From NCBI GenBank assembly GCA_001897745.1, contig MKUH01000014.1, forward strand, positions 1 to 64,000: a stretch of DNA of 64,000 nt, in the 5' to 3' direction. Position 1 is the stretch's first letter. Every line of letters begins with the position of its first letter. The DNA is from Candidatus Accumulibacter sp. 66-26 (GTDB taxonomy: Bacteria; Pseudomonadota; Gammaproteobacteria; Burkholderiales; Rhodocyclaceae). Position numbers and translations under genes: made by a program. This document shows positions 1 through 9,580 of the stretch, one piece after another. The notes under the pieces were generated by a model that was not told the origin of the DNA, made no database searches, and saw only the letters and a list, made by a program, of their open reading frames with translations.

Positions 1-332
1 TGGATGAACCGGACGCTGGCCTGGCTGCCGATGTCGAAGGTCTGCCAGTTGAGGATGGCCTTGTCGCTGCCCTGGGTGACGGTCATGGCGCTGCCGCTCT
101 GGGCAACGCCGGCCTGTCCGGCGACGACCTGGCCCCCGGTGGGCAGGGCGTTGGCTGCCGGCGGTGCGGCAAAGGCGGGATTGCTCAGCGCGCCGGCCAG
201 CAGCAGGGCGAGCGGCGCCAGGCACGGCTTCCCGGCGCTGCCGGAGGTCCGGCCTTTGCTCCGGGCGCATTCGGGCGCGGGGACGTGGCCCTGGCTCAGA
301 TCGTTCCAGACGAGGCGGTAACAGTGGTTCAT
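1..332 (-). CDS. TpsA-type filamentous haemagglutinin/adhesin exoprotein (N-terminus only, cut by window edge)
   Basis: Only the first 110 codons are in the window. The protein begins MNHCYRLVWNDLSQGHVPAP, which matches the extended signal peptide region (ESPR) found on large type V exoproteins. A hydrophobic stretch (about residues 40-54) ends at ...SNPAFA, a likely signal peptidase site. Then comes the start of the haemagglutination-activity (TPS) domain, with ALPTGGQVVAGQ and AILNWQTFDIGSQA. Known role of the family: the TPS domain guides export through a partner TpsB pore, giving a surface adhesin, haemolysin or contact-dependent toxin. Which of these applies cannot be told without the rest. 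It lies 23 nt after the TpsB gene in the same orientation, with GGAAG ahead of the ATG, so the two form an operon. Confidence 0.88.
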   Translation of the reverse strand, partial: MNHCYRLVWNDLSQGHVPAPECARSKGRTSGSAGKPCLAPLALLLAGALSNPAFAAPPAANALPTGGQVVAGQAGVAQSGSAMTVTQGSDKAILNWQTFDIGSQASVRFI

Positions 333-355
333 GGTTTTCTTCCAGATTCGGCTGG

Positions 356-2104
356 CTAGAGAAAGGCTTTACTCAGGTTGAGCCAGAAGCGGGGTGCATT
401 GGCCCGGCTGCCGTCGTTGTTCAGGTTGCCGGCGCCGCTGCCGGGGTTGCTCCCCAGGGGGGCCGCGATGCTGGCCGCCAGGGTCCAGTCGCCGGGCCGT
501 TGCCAGCTGAGGCCCAGCCCGGCACCGGAGAGGCTGTAGGCGTTGGGCTGGTTGCAAGCGCAATCCCATCCTGCCCACAGCTTCCGGTGCTGGCGGATGT
601 AGCCGGTGTCGTAGAAGGCGGTGGCCTGCCACCCGCCGCCGAGCGGGCGCTGGAGTTCCAGCTTGAGCAGAACCCCTTCGTCGCCGCTGCCTTCGTTGAC
701 CGGGTAGGCGCGCACCCCGTTGGGGCCGCCCAGGCTGAACTTCTCGGAGCTGCCCAGGTTGCCGGCGGCCGTCTGCCCGCTGAGCCCCGCCAGAAGCTGC
801 CAACCGCTGGCGCCCAGGCTCTGCAGCCGGCTCAGCTGCAGGGCGAGCTTGGTGTAGTGGCCGTTGGTGCGGGGGCCGGCGGCGTCGATGGCGCGATCGT
901 CGGCGACGTCGCCGATATGCAGCTGGCCGCGGACGAGCTGAAGCCCGCCCCAGGTAACGCCGCCGCCGCCCAGGCTGTCGTTCAGATCGCCGCTCAGGCC
1001 GAGGGTGAGCGCATCGACCTTGTGGCGCCGCAGGGGGGCGTCGAGCGTATTGTCGTCGTAGCGCCGCTGTTCCCAGGCGGCGGAAAGATTCAGGTTCCGG
1101 TCGCTGCGGCGCAGCCAGGCGTAGGTCAGGTTGAGGCCGCGGGTGTGCGCCTGGCCTTCGGCTTTCAGCGGGCGGAAGCGGTCGCCGAGTTCGTAGTCGA
1201 GCGCGGAAGCGTGGATGCCGAGGCGCCAGCCCGCCGTGCCCAGGGGCAGGTTGTACTGGAACTGGAGGTTCTGCATGTTCTCGGCGACCAGGGCGCGCAG
1301 CGCCAGGCGGTCGCCGTAGCCGCTCAGGTTGTTGAGAGCGATGCCGCCGACCAGCTGATGGGTGCCGGTGGCTTTCACGCCCTGATTGTTGGCGCCGATA
1401 TCGCCGCTGATCCAGGGCGTGTCTTCCAGTTGCAGCAGCAGGCGCGTGCTGCCGGCCTCCTCACCGGCTTCGAGCACGCCGGTGGTGCGAATGCCGGCCA
1501 GGTCGTTGGCCAGCAGCAGTCCCCGTTCGAGGGCGTGAGCGGAGAGGGGCTGGCCGACTTCGAGCTCGCGGGTCACGAGGGTCTCCACGAAGGCGGCGTT
1601 GACCCGGTGCTCCTTGCCGTCCAGACGAACGCCGCCGTAGCGCCCCTCGATCACCCGGATGCGGATATGGCCCGAGCTGACGTCCTGCTCCGGCAGATAG
1701 ACGCGCACGTACCAGCCCCTTGCCCGGTAGTGCTGGGCGATGCGCTGGGCGGCCTGTTCCAGTTCCGCCAGGGTCAGGGGCCGGCCGATCAGGTCTTGCA
1801 GCAGGGCGTTCAGTTCGGCCGGGTCGACGAGCGACGCGCCTTCGATGCCGAAGGCGCGCGCGGTGACGCGCGCCGCCTTCCGGTCGTCGGCCATCGGCCT
1901 GGCCGTCGGTCTGGCGGGCTGAAGCTGTGGCCGCTGCGGTTGGATGGCCTGTTCCGCCTCGCGTTGCAGCGTGCCGGCGCCGGGCGGAACCTGCGCATGG
2001 GCCAGCGGCGCACTCAGGCCCAAGGCGAGGGGAAGCACGATCCGGCAGTGCCGGCGCACGGTTCCTTGCGTGGAAGAACGGGGTTTCAAGGCGGGGGGCT
2101 CCAT
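356..2104 (-). CDS. ShlB/FhaC/HecB family two-partner secretion transporter (TpsB)
   Basis: 582 residues, the usual size for a TpsB outer-membrane pore. An N-terminal signal peptide ends near ALGLSAPLAHA (about residue 36). A proline/glutamine-rich linker follows, then POTRA-type modules (about 75-230, including HYRARGWYVRVYLPEQ and IRIRVIEGRY), then a beta-barrel to the end. The barrel carries VRAYPVNEGSGDEG, equivalent to the VRGY/F signature of the family, and the chain ends in an aromatic/hydrophobic pair (AFL) suited to BAM-dependent insertion. Inferred role: it recognises the TPS domain of the exoprotein encoded immediately downstream and moves it across the outer membrane. Expression is probably set by the promoter region upstream, where spaced direct repeats lie. 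Confidence 0.92.
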   Translation of the reverse strand: MEPPALKPRSSTQGTVRRHCRIVLPLALGLSAPLAHAQVPPGAGTLQREAEQAIQPQRPQLQPARPTARPMADDRKAARVTARAFGIEGASLVDPAELNALLQDLIGRPLTLAELEQAAQRIAQHYRARGWYVRVYLPEQDVSSGHIRIRVIEGRYGGVRLDGKEHRVNAAFVETLVTRELEVGQPLSAHALERGLLLANDLAGIRTTGVLEAGEEAGSTRLLLQLEDTPWISGDIGANNQGVKATGTHQLVGGIALNNLSGYGDRLALRALVAENMQNLQFQYNLPLGTAGWRLGIHASALDYELGDRFRPLKAEGQAHTRGLNLTYAWLRRSDRNLNLSAAWEQRRYDDNTLDAPLRRHKVDALTLGLSGDLNDSLGGGGVTWGGLQLVRGQLHIGDVADDRAIDAAGPRTNGHYTKLALQLSRLQSLGASGWQLLAGLSGQTAAGNLGSSEKFSLGGPNGVRAYPVNEGSGDEGVLLKLELQRPLGGGWQATAFYDTGYIRQHRKLWAGWDCACNQPNAYSLSGAGLGLSWQRPGDWTLAASIAAPLGSNPGSGAGNLNNDGSRANAPRFWLNLSKAFL

Positions 2105-2703
2105 GGGCGACGGTCTTCGAATGAATTTTTCGCCATGATGCGGGGCGGGCGTAAGAGAAGCGTAAGAGCCGCTTCCTCGCAGGCTTGTCCGGATCGGCGC
2201 GCGCGCGGCGGCACGCCGGCTGGGCCGTTCGTTGCGGCCGCGAGGATGGCGCCGACGGTCGCTTGCGCCCGGAAAAGGCCGGCGCGGAAAGGGGCGGTTC
2301 CCGTTTTGCCGCCGATGCGTCCCGTGAGATCATGGCGCGCCGCCTGGACCGTCCCGGCGATGCACCCGGAACGCGGGCGCACGCAATGCCCGTGGGGCGC
2401 CTCATCGGCGCGGAGCGCATAGGCGCATCGGCGTTTCGTCGGGGCGCCGGGAGGCGGCCGAGGGCAGGGCGGCCTTCTTCGCCGGATTCGCCCCGTTTTC
2501 GTCTTTTTCGGGCCAACTGTGCAAGGACGGACAGGCCCGCTTATGGCCCAATCGCGTTTTGTCCGGGGGCTTCCGGGTCTGCCCCGCGTTCGACGGCGCG
2601 GGGGCTTCCCGACCTTGCCGCAGCTTCCGTCTTTCCGCGCCCGCCGCTTGCCGGGCGATTGCGTCCGGCGCACGACAGTCGCCCCTTCGACCGAGGACCG
2701 TTC
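2105..2703. other. Intergenic region between divergent tpsB and the DMT transporter gene
   Basis: About 600 bp with no gene I can support. Open frames crossing it on both strands are arginine/alanine/proline-rich and look like GC-driven artefacts. Near tpsB it holds the 11-bp-spaced repeats. Close to 2704 a GAGGA ribosome-binding site precedes the transporter ATG. No RNA gene or insertion sequence is recognisable. Confidence 0.5.
2150..2168 (-). promoter_or_regulatory. Direct repeats with 11-bp period upstream of tpsB (candidate OmpR/PhoB-family binding site)
   Basis: Read on the minus strand the sequence is CTCTTACG-CTT-CTCTTACG: two identical 8-mers whose starts are 11 bp apart, 46-64 nt before the tpsB start codon. 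Winged-helix response regulators of the OmpR/PhoB/PmrA type bind tandem half-sites with this spacing. The position fits an activator site in place of a -35 box; no good -35 hexamer is seen. Assignment to a regulator is inference. Confidence 0.35.
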
Positions 2704-3645
2704 ATGAATGAATCCAGCGCGCCAGCGCCCAAGCCCCGCCTTGCCGGCTTGTCCGACCAGTTTCTCGGCTTCCTGGCGGCCGGGGTCGTCGTCGTCTGCT
2801 GGTCGGGCTTCAATATCGTCTCCCGCCTCGGGAGCAAGGGCGTATTGACGCCCTTCGATCTGGCCGCGATGCGTTTCGGCGTGTCGGGCGTCCTGGCCCT
2901 GCCGCTTTTCATGTACTGGGTGCGCGTCCGGGACTGGCCGCGCTATATCGTGCTCGCGCTGTTCGGCGGCCTCGGCTACGGGCTGCTCGTGTACTCGGGC
3001 TTCGCCTTCGCGCCGACGGCGCATGCCGGCGTTTTCGTCAATGGCGGGATTCCGTTCTGGACCGTGGTGATGGTCGCCGTGCTGACCGGCTTCCAGATCG
3101 CGCGCCACATCGTTCTGGCCCTGCTGCTGTCGACGAGCGGGCTGGTGCTGATCGGCTACGACAGCCTGTTCGGCGCGCGCGCGGGCGACGAGTGGATCGG
3201 CGACGCGCTGTTCCTGCTGGCCGCGTGGACGTGGGCGGTTTTCGGCCTGCTGATGCGCCGCTGGCAGGTGAAGCCGCAATTGGCGATTTCCGGCGTCGCG
3301 ACCTTCGCGCTGATTCTCTACATGCCGGTCTATCTGCTCTGGCTGCCCAAGGCGGTGGCGCAGGCGTCCGCTGCGGAAATCGGCTTGCAGTGCGTCTACC
3401 AGGGCATCGTCGCGGCCCTGCTGGCGGGCGGCATGTACAGCTACGCCAACCAGAAGATCGGCGCCTATCAGGCTTCGATGATGCTCTCGCTGGTGCCGGG
3501 CGTTTCCGCGGTCGGGGCTTTCTTCATCCTCGACGAGGCGCCCTCGGTGCGGGTCGTGCTCGGCATCGTCGTCGTCTCGATCGGCGCGATTCTCGGCGCC
3601 ATGCCGAGCGCCGGGGTCAAGCGGCTGCTCATGCGCCGGGGATAG
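2704..3645 (+). CDS. EamA/DMT superfamily transporter
   Basis: 313 residues with ten hydrophobic segments arranged as two five-helix EamA repeats, the architecture of drug/metabolite transporters. The first repeat starts at FLGFLAAGVVVVCWSGFNIV and the second near EWIGDALFLLAAWTWAVFGL. The second ends with the family's terminal helix, followed by a basic tail (KRLLMRRG). The ATG at 2704 is preferred over upstream in-frame starts because the upstream extension is low-complexity arginine-rich, and GAGGA lies about 8 nt before this ATG. The substrate cannot be read from the sequence; relatives export amino acids, nucleosides or metabolites. The gene converges on an MFS gene across a 12-bp hairpin. 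Confidence 0.88.
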   Translation: MNESSAPAPKPRLAGLSDQFLGFLAAGVVVVCWSGFNIVSRLGSKGVLTPFDLAAMRFGVSGVLALPLFMYWVRVRDWPRYIVLALFGGLGYGLLVYSGFAFAPTAHAGVFVNGGIPFWTVVMVAVLTGFQIARHIVLALLLSTSGLVLIGYDSLFGARAGDEWIGDALFLLAAWTWAVFGLLMRRWQVKPQLAISGVATFALILYMPVYLLWLPKAVAQASAAEIGLQCVYQGIVAALLAGGMYSYANQKIGAYQASMMLSLVPGVSAVGAFFILDEAPSVRVVLGIVVVSIGAILGAMPSAGVKRLLMRRG

Positions 3646-3658
3646 GCGCGGTCGCTTC

Positions 3659-3687
3659 GCGCGGGCGGCGTCCGCCGCCGCCCGCGC
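3659..3687. terminator. Perfect 12-bp hairpin between convergent transporter genes
   Basis: Arms GCGCGGGCGGCG (3659-3670) and CGCCGCCCGCGC (3676-3687) pair perfectly around a five-base loop. The hairpin lies between the stops of the DMT gene (+) and the MFS gene (-). No U-run follows on either strand, so it may act as a bidirectional stop or mRNA-end stabiliser rather than a classic intrinsic terminator. Confidence 0.45.
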
Positions 3688-3699
3688 TGTGCTCCTGCG

Positions 3700-4908
3700 C
3701 TATCCGGCCTGGGGTTTGACTTCGGGCGTGGCGTGGGCGGCCGCGGCCAGGGTGCCCGTCAGCAGCGCCATGACGGCGCAGAAGATCACGATGGCGGTGT
3801 GCAGGCCGAAGTGGTCCGACAGCCGGCCGATCCCGAGGATGGGGACGATGGTTCCCAGGTAGCCGACGATCAGGTAGGACGAGAGCAGGCCGGCCCGGTT
3901 GCCCGGCGTGGCGACCTTGCCGACCAGCGACATGCCCGCCAGGTTCGTCAGTCCGTGGCCGAATGCCGTGGTCAGCACGCTGAGCATGAACAGGGGCGTC
4001 GATTCCGTGTAGGTGGTCAGGATCAGCAGCAGATTGCACAGCGTCAGCGCGCCGAGACCGAGCACCGCGCTGGTCTTGTTGCGCACGCGCCGGGCCAGGA
4101 GCTGGACGCTCGACGAGAGGAACAGGATCATCGAAATCGACATCCCGCTGAGCGCGGGGCCGTGCCAGGGCAGGATGTCGCGCATGAAGCTGGGGGCCAG
4201 CGAGGCGTACAGGCTGAACATGCCGAAGGCGCTGAAGGCGCCCATGCAGCCGATCCAGAAGGGGCGGCGCAGCGCGCGCGGCGGCAGCGTGAGGCTCGGC
4301 AGCCACTGCGCCAGCCCGCGCCCCGGCGCCGGGGGCGCAAGCGGCGCCGCGCCGGGCAGGCGCATCCGGAAGAGGGCGTAGATCGACATCAGGCCGAGCA
4401 GCAGCGACGGCAGGTAGGCGCTGAACAGCGGCGCCGGCGCCCACTGGGCGATCAGCCCCCCGACCAGGGGGCCGAGCCCGAAGCCGAGGGTCATGGCGAA
4501 GGTCGTGACGAGCGCCGTGCGCTTCATGTCGCCGCGCCCGTCGAGCTGCGTCAGGCCGATCGACGCCGAGGTCGTGATCATGCCGGAGGCCAGTCCGATG
4601 GCCAGCCGGCTGACGACGAAGGCCGCCGTGCTCCAGGCCAGCATCGAGAGAAGGACGCCCAGCGTCACCAGGATCAGGCCGGCGCGCAGGATCGGCAGGA
4701 AGCCGAAGCGGTTGGTCAGCCGCCCGAGGAAGAGCAGGCTGGTCAGCGCGCCGAACATGTACACCGTGAAGATGGCCGTGATGTCGCTCGGCTTCAGGTG
4801 CCACAGTTCCTGATAGAGCGGATAGAGCGGGCTGGCCAGGGCGGTGCCCATGACCCCGACGCACATGGAGAAGCAGACGCGCCCGAAGGGCGACCAGAGA
4901 TTTGGCAT
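3700..4908 (-). CDS. Major facilitator superfamily (MFS) transporter
   Basis: 402 residues with twelve predicted membrane helices in two six-helix bundles. The first loop region carries FLGRLTNRFGFLPIL, matching the conserved G-x-x-x-D/N-R-x-G motif between helices 2 and 3 of MFS carriers. The second half has the related GRLSDHFGLHTAIV. A central cytoplasmic loop rich in Pro/Ala/Arg (about 195-215) separates the halves. The overall pattern resembles drug/sugar efflux carriers; the substrate is unknown. The start at 4908 is the first ATG preceding helix 1 (FSMCVGVMGTALASPLYPLY). It lies 78 nt after the start of fghA on the same strand and might be co-transcribed with the formaldehyde genes, but nothing in it suggests a role there. 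Confidence 0.88.
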   Translation of the reverse strand: MPNLWSPFGRVCFSMCVGVMGTALASPLYPLYQELWHLKPSDITAIFTVYMFGALTSLLFLGRLTNRFGFLPILRAGLILVTLGVLLSMLAWSTAAFVVSRLAIGLASGMITTSASIGLTQLDGRGDMKRTALVTTFAMTLGFGLGPLVGGLIAQWAPAPLFSAYLPSLLLGLMSIYALFRMRLPGAAPLAPPAPGRGLAQWLPSLTLPPRALRRPFWIGCMGAFSAFGMFSLYASLAPSFMRDILPWHGPALSGMSISMILFLSSSVQLLARRVRNKTSAVLGLGALTLCNLLLILTTYTESTPLFMLSVLTTAFGHGLTNLAGMSLVGKVATPGNRAGLLSSYLIVGYLGTIVPILGIGRLSDHFGLHTAIVIFCAVMALLTGTLAAAAHATPEVKPQAG

Positions 4909-4986
4909 GGGAAGATGGTGCGAGGGCGAAGTGTCGATGCGCGGGGGCGTGGATGCGGGCGGGGCGGCGGTGGCGCGCCCGCCGGG

Positions 4987-5835
4987 CTAGGCGCGGGCGA
5001 GCGCCTGCGCGTGATGGCGCAGATGGTCGTCGATGAAACTGGCGATGAAGTAGTAGCTGTGGTCGTAGCCCGGCTGCCGGCGCAGGGTCAGCGGATGGCC
5101 GGCCGCATGGGCGGCGGCCTGCAGGGCGTCCGGCTTGAGCTGCAGGCTGAGGAAATCGTCCTGCTCGCCCTGGTCGACGAGGATCGGCAGTTTTTCGCCG
5201 GCGTCGGCCAGCAGCGCGCAGGCGTCCCATTCCGCCCAGCGCGCGCGGTCCGTCCCCAGATAGCCGGTGAAGGCCTTCTCGCCCCAGGGGCAGGCCATCG
5301 GGTTGGCGATCGGCGCGAAGGCCGAGAGCGACAGGTAGCGTCCGGGATTGCGCAGGGCGCAGACCAGCGCCCCGTGGCCGCCCATCGAGTGGCCGCAGAT
5401 GCCGCGCCGGTCGGAGGCCGGGAAGTGCGCCTCGACGAGCGCCGGGAGTTCGTGCACCACGTAGTCGTGCATGCGGTAGTGGCGCGCCCAGGGTTCTTGC
5501 GTCGCGTTCAGGTAGAAGCCGGCGCCCAGGCCGAAATCCCAGGCGCCGTCGCTCGCCGCCGGCACGTCGGGGCCGCGCGGGCTGGTGTCGGGCGCGACGA
5601 GAATCAGGCCCAGTTCGGCCGCCATGCGCTGCGCGCCGGCCTTCTGCATAAAGTTCTCGTCGGTGCAGGTGAGGCCGGAAAGCCAGTACACGACGGGCAG
5701 ACCGCCCGTGGTTGCGGCCTGCGGCGGCAGGTAGACGGAGAAGGTCATTGCGCAGTCGAGCGTGGCGGAGCGGTGGCGATAGCGCTTGAGCCAGCCGCCG
5801 AAGCTCTTCTGGCTGGAGAGGTGTTCCAGGGGCAC
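4987..5835 (-). CDS. fghA: S-formylglutathione hydrolase
   Basis: 282 residues, the standard length for FghA/FrmB esterases. It hydrolyses S-formylglutathione to formate and glutathione, the last step of glutathione-dependent formaldehyde oxidation in the cytoplasm. The nucleophile motif [10 protein letters not shown] places Ser150 as catalytic. Further family marks are [12 protein letters not shown] near residue 51, the oxyanion region, and GYDHSYYF carrying the catalytic His. The start is a GTG at 5835 with GAGGAAA upstream; no ATG fits as well. It follows adhC by 16 nt on the same strand, so the two enzymes of the pathway are co-transcribed. Confidence 0.96.
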   Translation of the reverse strand: MPLEHLSSQKSFGGWLKRYRHRSATLDCAMTFSVYLPPQAATTGGLPVVYWLSGLTCTDENFMQKAGAQRMAAELGLILVAPDTSPRGPDVPAASDGAWDFGLGAGFYLNATQEPWARHYRMHDYVVHELPALVEAHFPASDRRGICGHSMGGHGALVCALRNPGRYLSLSAFAPIANPMACPWGEKAFTGYLGTDRARWAEWDACALLADAGEKLPILVDQGEQDDFLSLQLKPDALQAAAHAAGHPLTLRRQPGYDHSYYFIASFIDDHLRHHAQALARA

Positions 5836-5851
5836 GGGCGGATTTCCTCGC

Positions 5852-7347
<1,496 letters not shown>

Positions 7348-7677
7348 ATGCAAACCCGACTCGCGTGCAGCTGCTTCGTCATCGTCTCCCTGCTGGCTCC
7401 CGTCGCAGCCCATGCGGCCGACGCCGACAGCGACCGCAAGCATCCGGCCGCCTATATGGAGGACTCGCTGATCACCGCCAAGATCAAGACCAAGCTGGCG
7501 GCCGAGAAGGTGAGCAGCCTGGGGCACATCAAGGTCGATACCGACAACAAGGGCGCGGTCACCCTGAGCGGCAGCGTCGATAGCCAGGCGCTGGCGGACA
7601 AGGCCGTGGCGATTGCCCGCGGAACCGAAGGCGTGACCGCGGTGACGAGCACGATCAAGGTCATGAAGGAGAAATAA
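7348..7677 (+). CDS. BON-domain periplasmic protein (OsmY-like)
   Basis: 109 residues. A cleavable signal peptide (to about residue 24, ...PVAAHAADAD) is followed by a single BON domain (about 37-106): DSLITAKIKTKLAAEK, a central VTLSGSV strand and the closing VTSTIKVM. OsmY in E. coli has two BON domains; this is a one-domain form. BON domains bind phospholipids or help maintain envelope integrity under osmotic stress, so a periplasmic envelope-stress role is likely but not shown. GGCAGG lies shortly before the ATG. It is followed by an unrelated methyltransferase gene on the same strand after about 80 nt. Confidence 0.85.
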   Translation: MQTRLACSCFVIVSLLAPVAAHAADADSDRKHPAAYMEDSLITAKIKTKLAAEKVSSLGHIKVDTDNKGAVTLSGSVDSQALADKAVAIARGTEGVTAVTSTIKVMKEK

Positions 7678-7760
7678 TCCGCCGCTTGCCGGCGCCGCGC
7701 GGCGGCGGCCTGGGCTGCGTGCTGATAGACGGCGCCCCGGGGCGCGAGAGGGAGATGGGG

Positions 7761-8597
7761 ATGGACGACGCTTCGGACGCGGCGACGGGCGCGCCCCTGA
7801 CCGACCGCCAGCGGCGGGAACTCGAATATCATCGCGAGCGCGCCCGGGAGCACCGGAGCGTTCTCGCCGCGCCGTTTTCGTGGGACGTGCTGGAGAATCC
7901 GGCGCGCCGCTGGTGGAACGCCTATTGGCAGATGTATGCCTGTCTGCTGGATTGCGGCGTCCGGGACAAGCGCGTGCTGGTGGTCGGCTGCGGCTTCGGC
8001 GACGACGCCCTGCGCCTCGCCAGGCTGGGCGCCCGCGTCAGCGCCTTCGACCTCAGCCCCGACTCTCTGGGCATCGCCCGGGGGCTGGCCGCGCGCGAAG
8101 GGCTGTCGATCGCCTTCGACGAGATGCCCGCGGAGGCGTTGCGCTACGGCGACGCGAGCTTCGACCTCATCGTCGCCCGCGACATCCTGCACCACGTCGA
8201 CATTCCGGCCGCCATGCGCGAAATCGTTCGCGTCGCCAGGCCGGGCGCCATCTTCGTCGTCAACGAGATCTACTCGCACTCCTGGACGGAGCGGATCCGC
8301 CGTTCGCCGCCGGTCGAAAAATTCCTCTATCCGCGCCTGCGCCGCCTGATCTACGGCCCGGGAACGCCCTATATCACCGCGGACGAGCGCAAGCTCAGCG
8401 AGGCCGATCTGGCCGAAATAAAGAAGCCGTTGCGGGCGTGCCTGATCGAAAAGCACTTCAACTTCCTGGTCACCCGCCTGATCCCGGATCGCTTCGATTC
8501 CTGCGCCAAGGCCGACCGCCTGCTGCTGCGCCTGCTGAAGCCGCTGGGGCCGCTTCTGGCCGGTCGCGTGCTTTTTTGCGCGCAGGTCGCGAAGTAG
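7761..8597 (+). CDS. Class I SAM-dependent methyltransferase
   Basis: 278 residues from this ATG. A Rossmann methyltransferase core lies at about 65-180: VLVVGCGFGDDALRLARLGA is motif I (SAM binding), VSAFDLSPDSL the acidic motif after strand 2, SFDLIVARDILHHVDIP motif IV and a post-motif region, and ARPGAIFVVNEIYSHS strand 5. The C-terminal part (about 200-278) is basic and hydrophobic and could sit at a membrane. The substrate is unknown; the family includes enzymes acting on quinones, lipids and small metabolites. The start at 7761 is chosen for the GGGAG 6 nt upstream; an in-frame ATG at 7755 and a longer frame from 7686 are possible but the extension is not conserved-looking. Confidence 0.82.
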   Translation: MDDASDAATGAPLTDRQRRELEYHRERAREHRSVLAAPFSWDVLENPARRWWNAYWQMYACLLDCGVRDKRVLVVGCGFGDDALRLARLGARVSAFDLSPDSLGIARGLAAREGLSIAFDEMPAEALRYGDASFDLIVARDILHHVDIPAAMREIVRVARPGAIFVVNEIYSHSWTERIRRSPPVEKFLYPRLRRLIYGPGTPYITADERKLSEADLAEIKKPLRACLIEKHFNFLVTRLIPDRFDSCAKADRLLLRLLKPLGPLLAGRVLFCAQVAK

Positions 8598-8678
8598 CGA
8601 ACGATGACGATGGGGGCGCGCAAGTTTGAAGGCTTTGCCGCACGCCTGGCGGCGTCGTCGGCAAGGAGCGTGGAAAAA

Positions 8679-8711
8679 GGCTGGCAAGGGGCTGGCAAGG
8701 GGCTGGCAAGG
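8679..8711. repeat. Three exact tandem copies of an 11-bp unit
   Basis: GGCTGGCAAGG is repeated three times without mismatch (8679-8689, 8690-8700, 8701-8711), in the 286-bp gap between the methyltransferase and lipocalin genes. A possible -10 box TACAAT lies downstream at 8804-8809. No other structure is evident. Confidence 0.75.
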
Positions 8712-8883
8712 GGCAGAAATCCCGCCGGAGGAAATGTGTTGCTCGCCGGCGCCATGTCCTGGCTGCGGCACCCCGCGGGGAGCCGCCTTCGTCAGATGCC
8801 GGCTACAATCTTCCGCCCGCGCCGCCGAGCGTCGGCTGCGGGGTTTTCCAGAGGCTCCGCGCCGCGTTCTATGAAAGCCCTCG

Positions 8884-9411
8884 ATGATCAAACGATTCTC
8901 CGTCCTCCTGGCGAGCCTCGCATGCTTCGCCGCCCACGCCGAGGCGCCGCCCGTGAGCAGCGTTCCCGGCGTCGATCTCGCCCGCTATCTCGGAAAGTGG
9001 TACGAGATTGCCGCTTTCCCGATGTTCTTTCAGCGCCAGTGCATCGGCGATACGATGGCCGAGTACGGAGCGCGCCCCGACGGCGACATCTCGGTCGTCA
9101 ACCGCTGCCGGACGGAAAGCGGCTTCGACCAGGCCACCGGCAAGGCATGGGCGGTCGAGGGCGGCGGCAACGCCCGGCTGAAGGTTTCCTTCTTCTGGCC
9201 CTTCCGTTCCGACTACTGGGTCATCGGGCTGGACGCCGACTACCGTTGGGCGGTCGTCGGCAATCCGAACCGGATGTATCTCTGGATACTCTCGCGCACG
9301 CCCGGCATCTCCCCGGCCGACCTGGAGCGAGCGCTGGCGAGCGCCCGGGCGCAGGGTTTCGATCTCGGCTTGCTCAGATATACGCAGCACTCCGCGGGCG
9401 CCGAAAAGTAG
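8884..9411 (+). CDS. blc: Bacterial lipocalin (Blc family)
   Basis: 175 residues. A signal peptide (cleavage probably after ...ACFAAHA, about residue 19) leads into a lipocalin barrel. The first structurally conserved region, LARYLGKWYEIAAFPMFFQR, has the invariant G-x-W. DYRWAVVGNPNRMYLWILSR is the T-D-Y/region 2-3 equivalent, with the Arg. The family binds fatty acids or lysophospholipids and works in outer-membrane maintenance under stress. E. coli Blc is a lipoprotein; here the cysteine near the signal end (SLAC) does not make a good lipobox, so the protein may be periplasmic and soluble. Confidence 0.9.
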   Translation: MIKRFSVLLASLACFAAHAEAPPVSSVPGVDLARYLGKWYEIAAFPMFFQRQCIGDTMAEYGARPDGDISVVNRCRTESGFDQATGKAWAVEGGGNARLKVSFFWPFRSDYWVIGLDADYRWAVVGNPNRMYLWILSRTPGISPADLERALASARAQGFDLGLLRYTQHSAGAEK

Positions 9412-9476
9412 CGGGCGCCGACCGCGCGCGCGTCGGGCAAAAGGAGGATATTCGCGGGCCGCGAGCCCCGCGCTCT

Positions 9477-9505
9477 ACGACAACGTGCTTTGAAGCTGCG
9501 ATAAT
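9477..9505 (+). promoter_or_regulatory. Candidate sigma-70 promoter for the histidine kinase gene
   Basis: ACGACA (9477-9482) and GATAAT (9500-9505) are separated by 17 bp and match the -35 and -10 consensus at 4/6 and 5/6 positions. They lie about 75 nt before the kinase start codon. No other promoter-like pair is seen in this gap. Confidence 0.35.
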
Positions 9506-9580
9506 TCTCCGGCGGTTTGCCGCAGGGCGCCCGGGGGCGGGGTAAGGGCGCATTCATCGTGCATGGCGGAGACGGAGAGA

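Noticed and set aside
164..2422. A 752-codon plus-strand frame across tpsB and its upstream region
   Set aside because: Low-complexity Ala/Gly/Val/Gln protein with no start context; tpsB on the other strand has signal peptide, POTRA and barrel.
2185..2703. N-terminal extension of the DMT transporter
   Set aside because: Low-complexity sequence; ATG at 2704 has GAGGA and gives normal family length.
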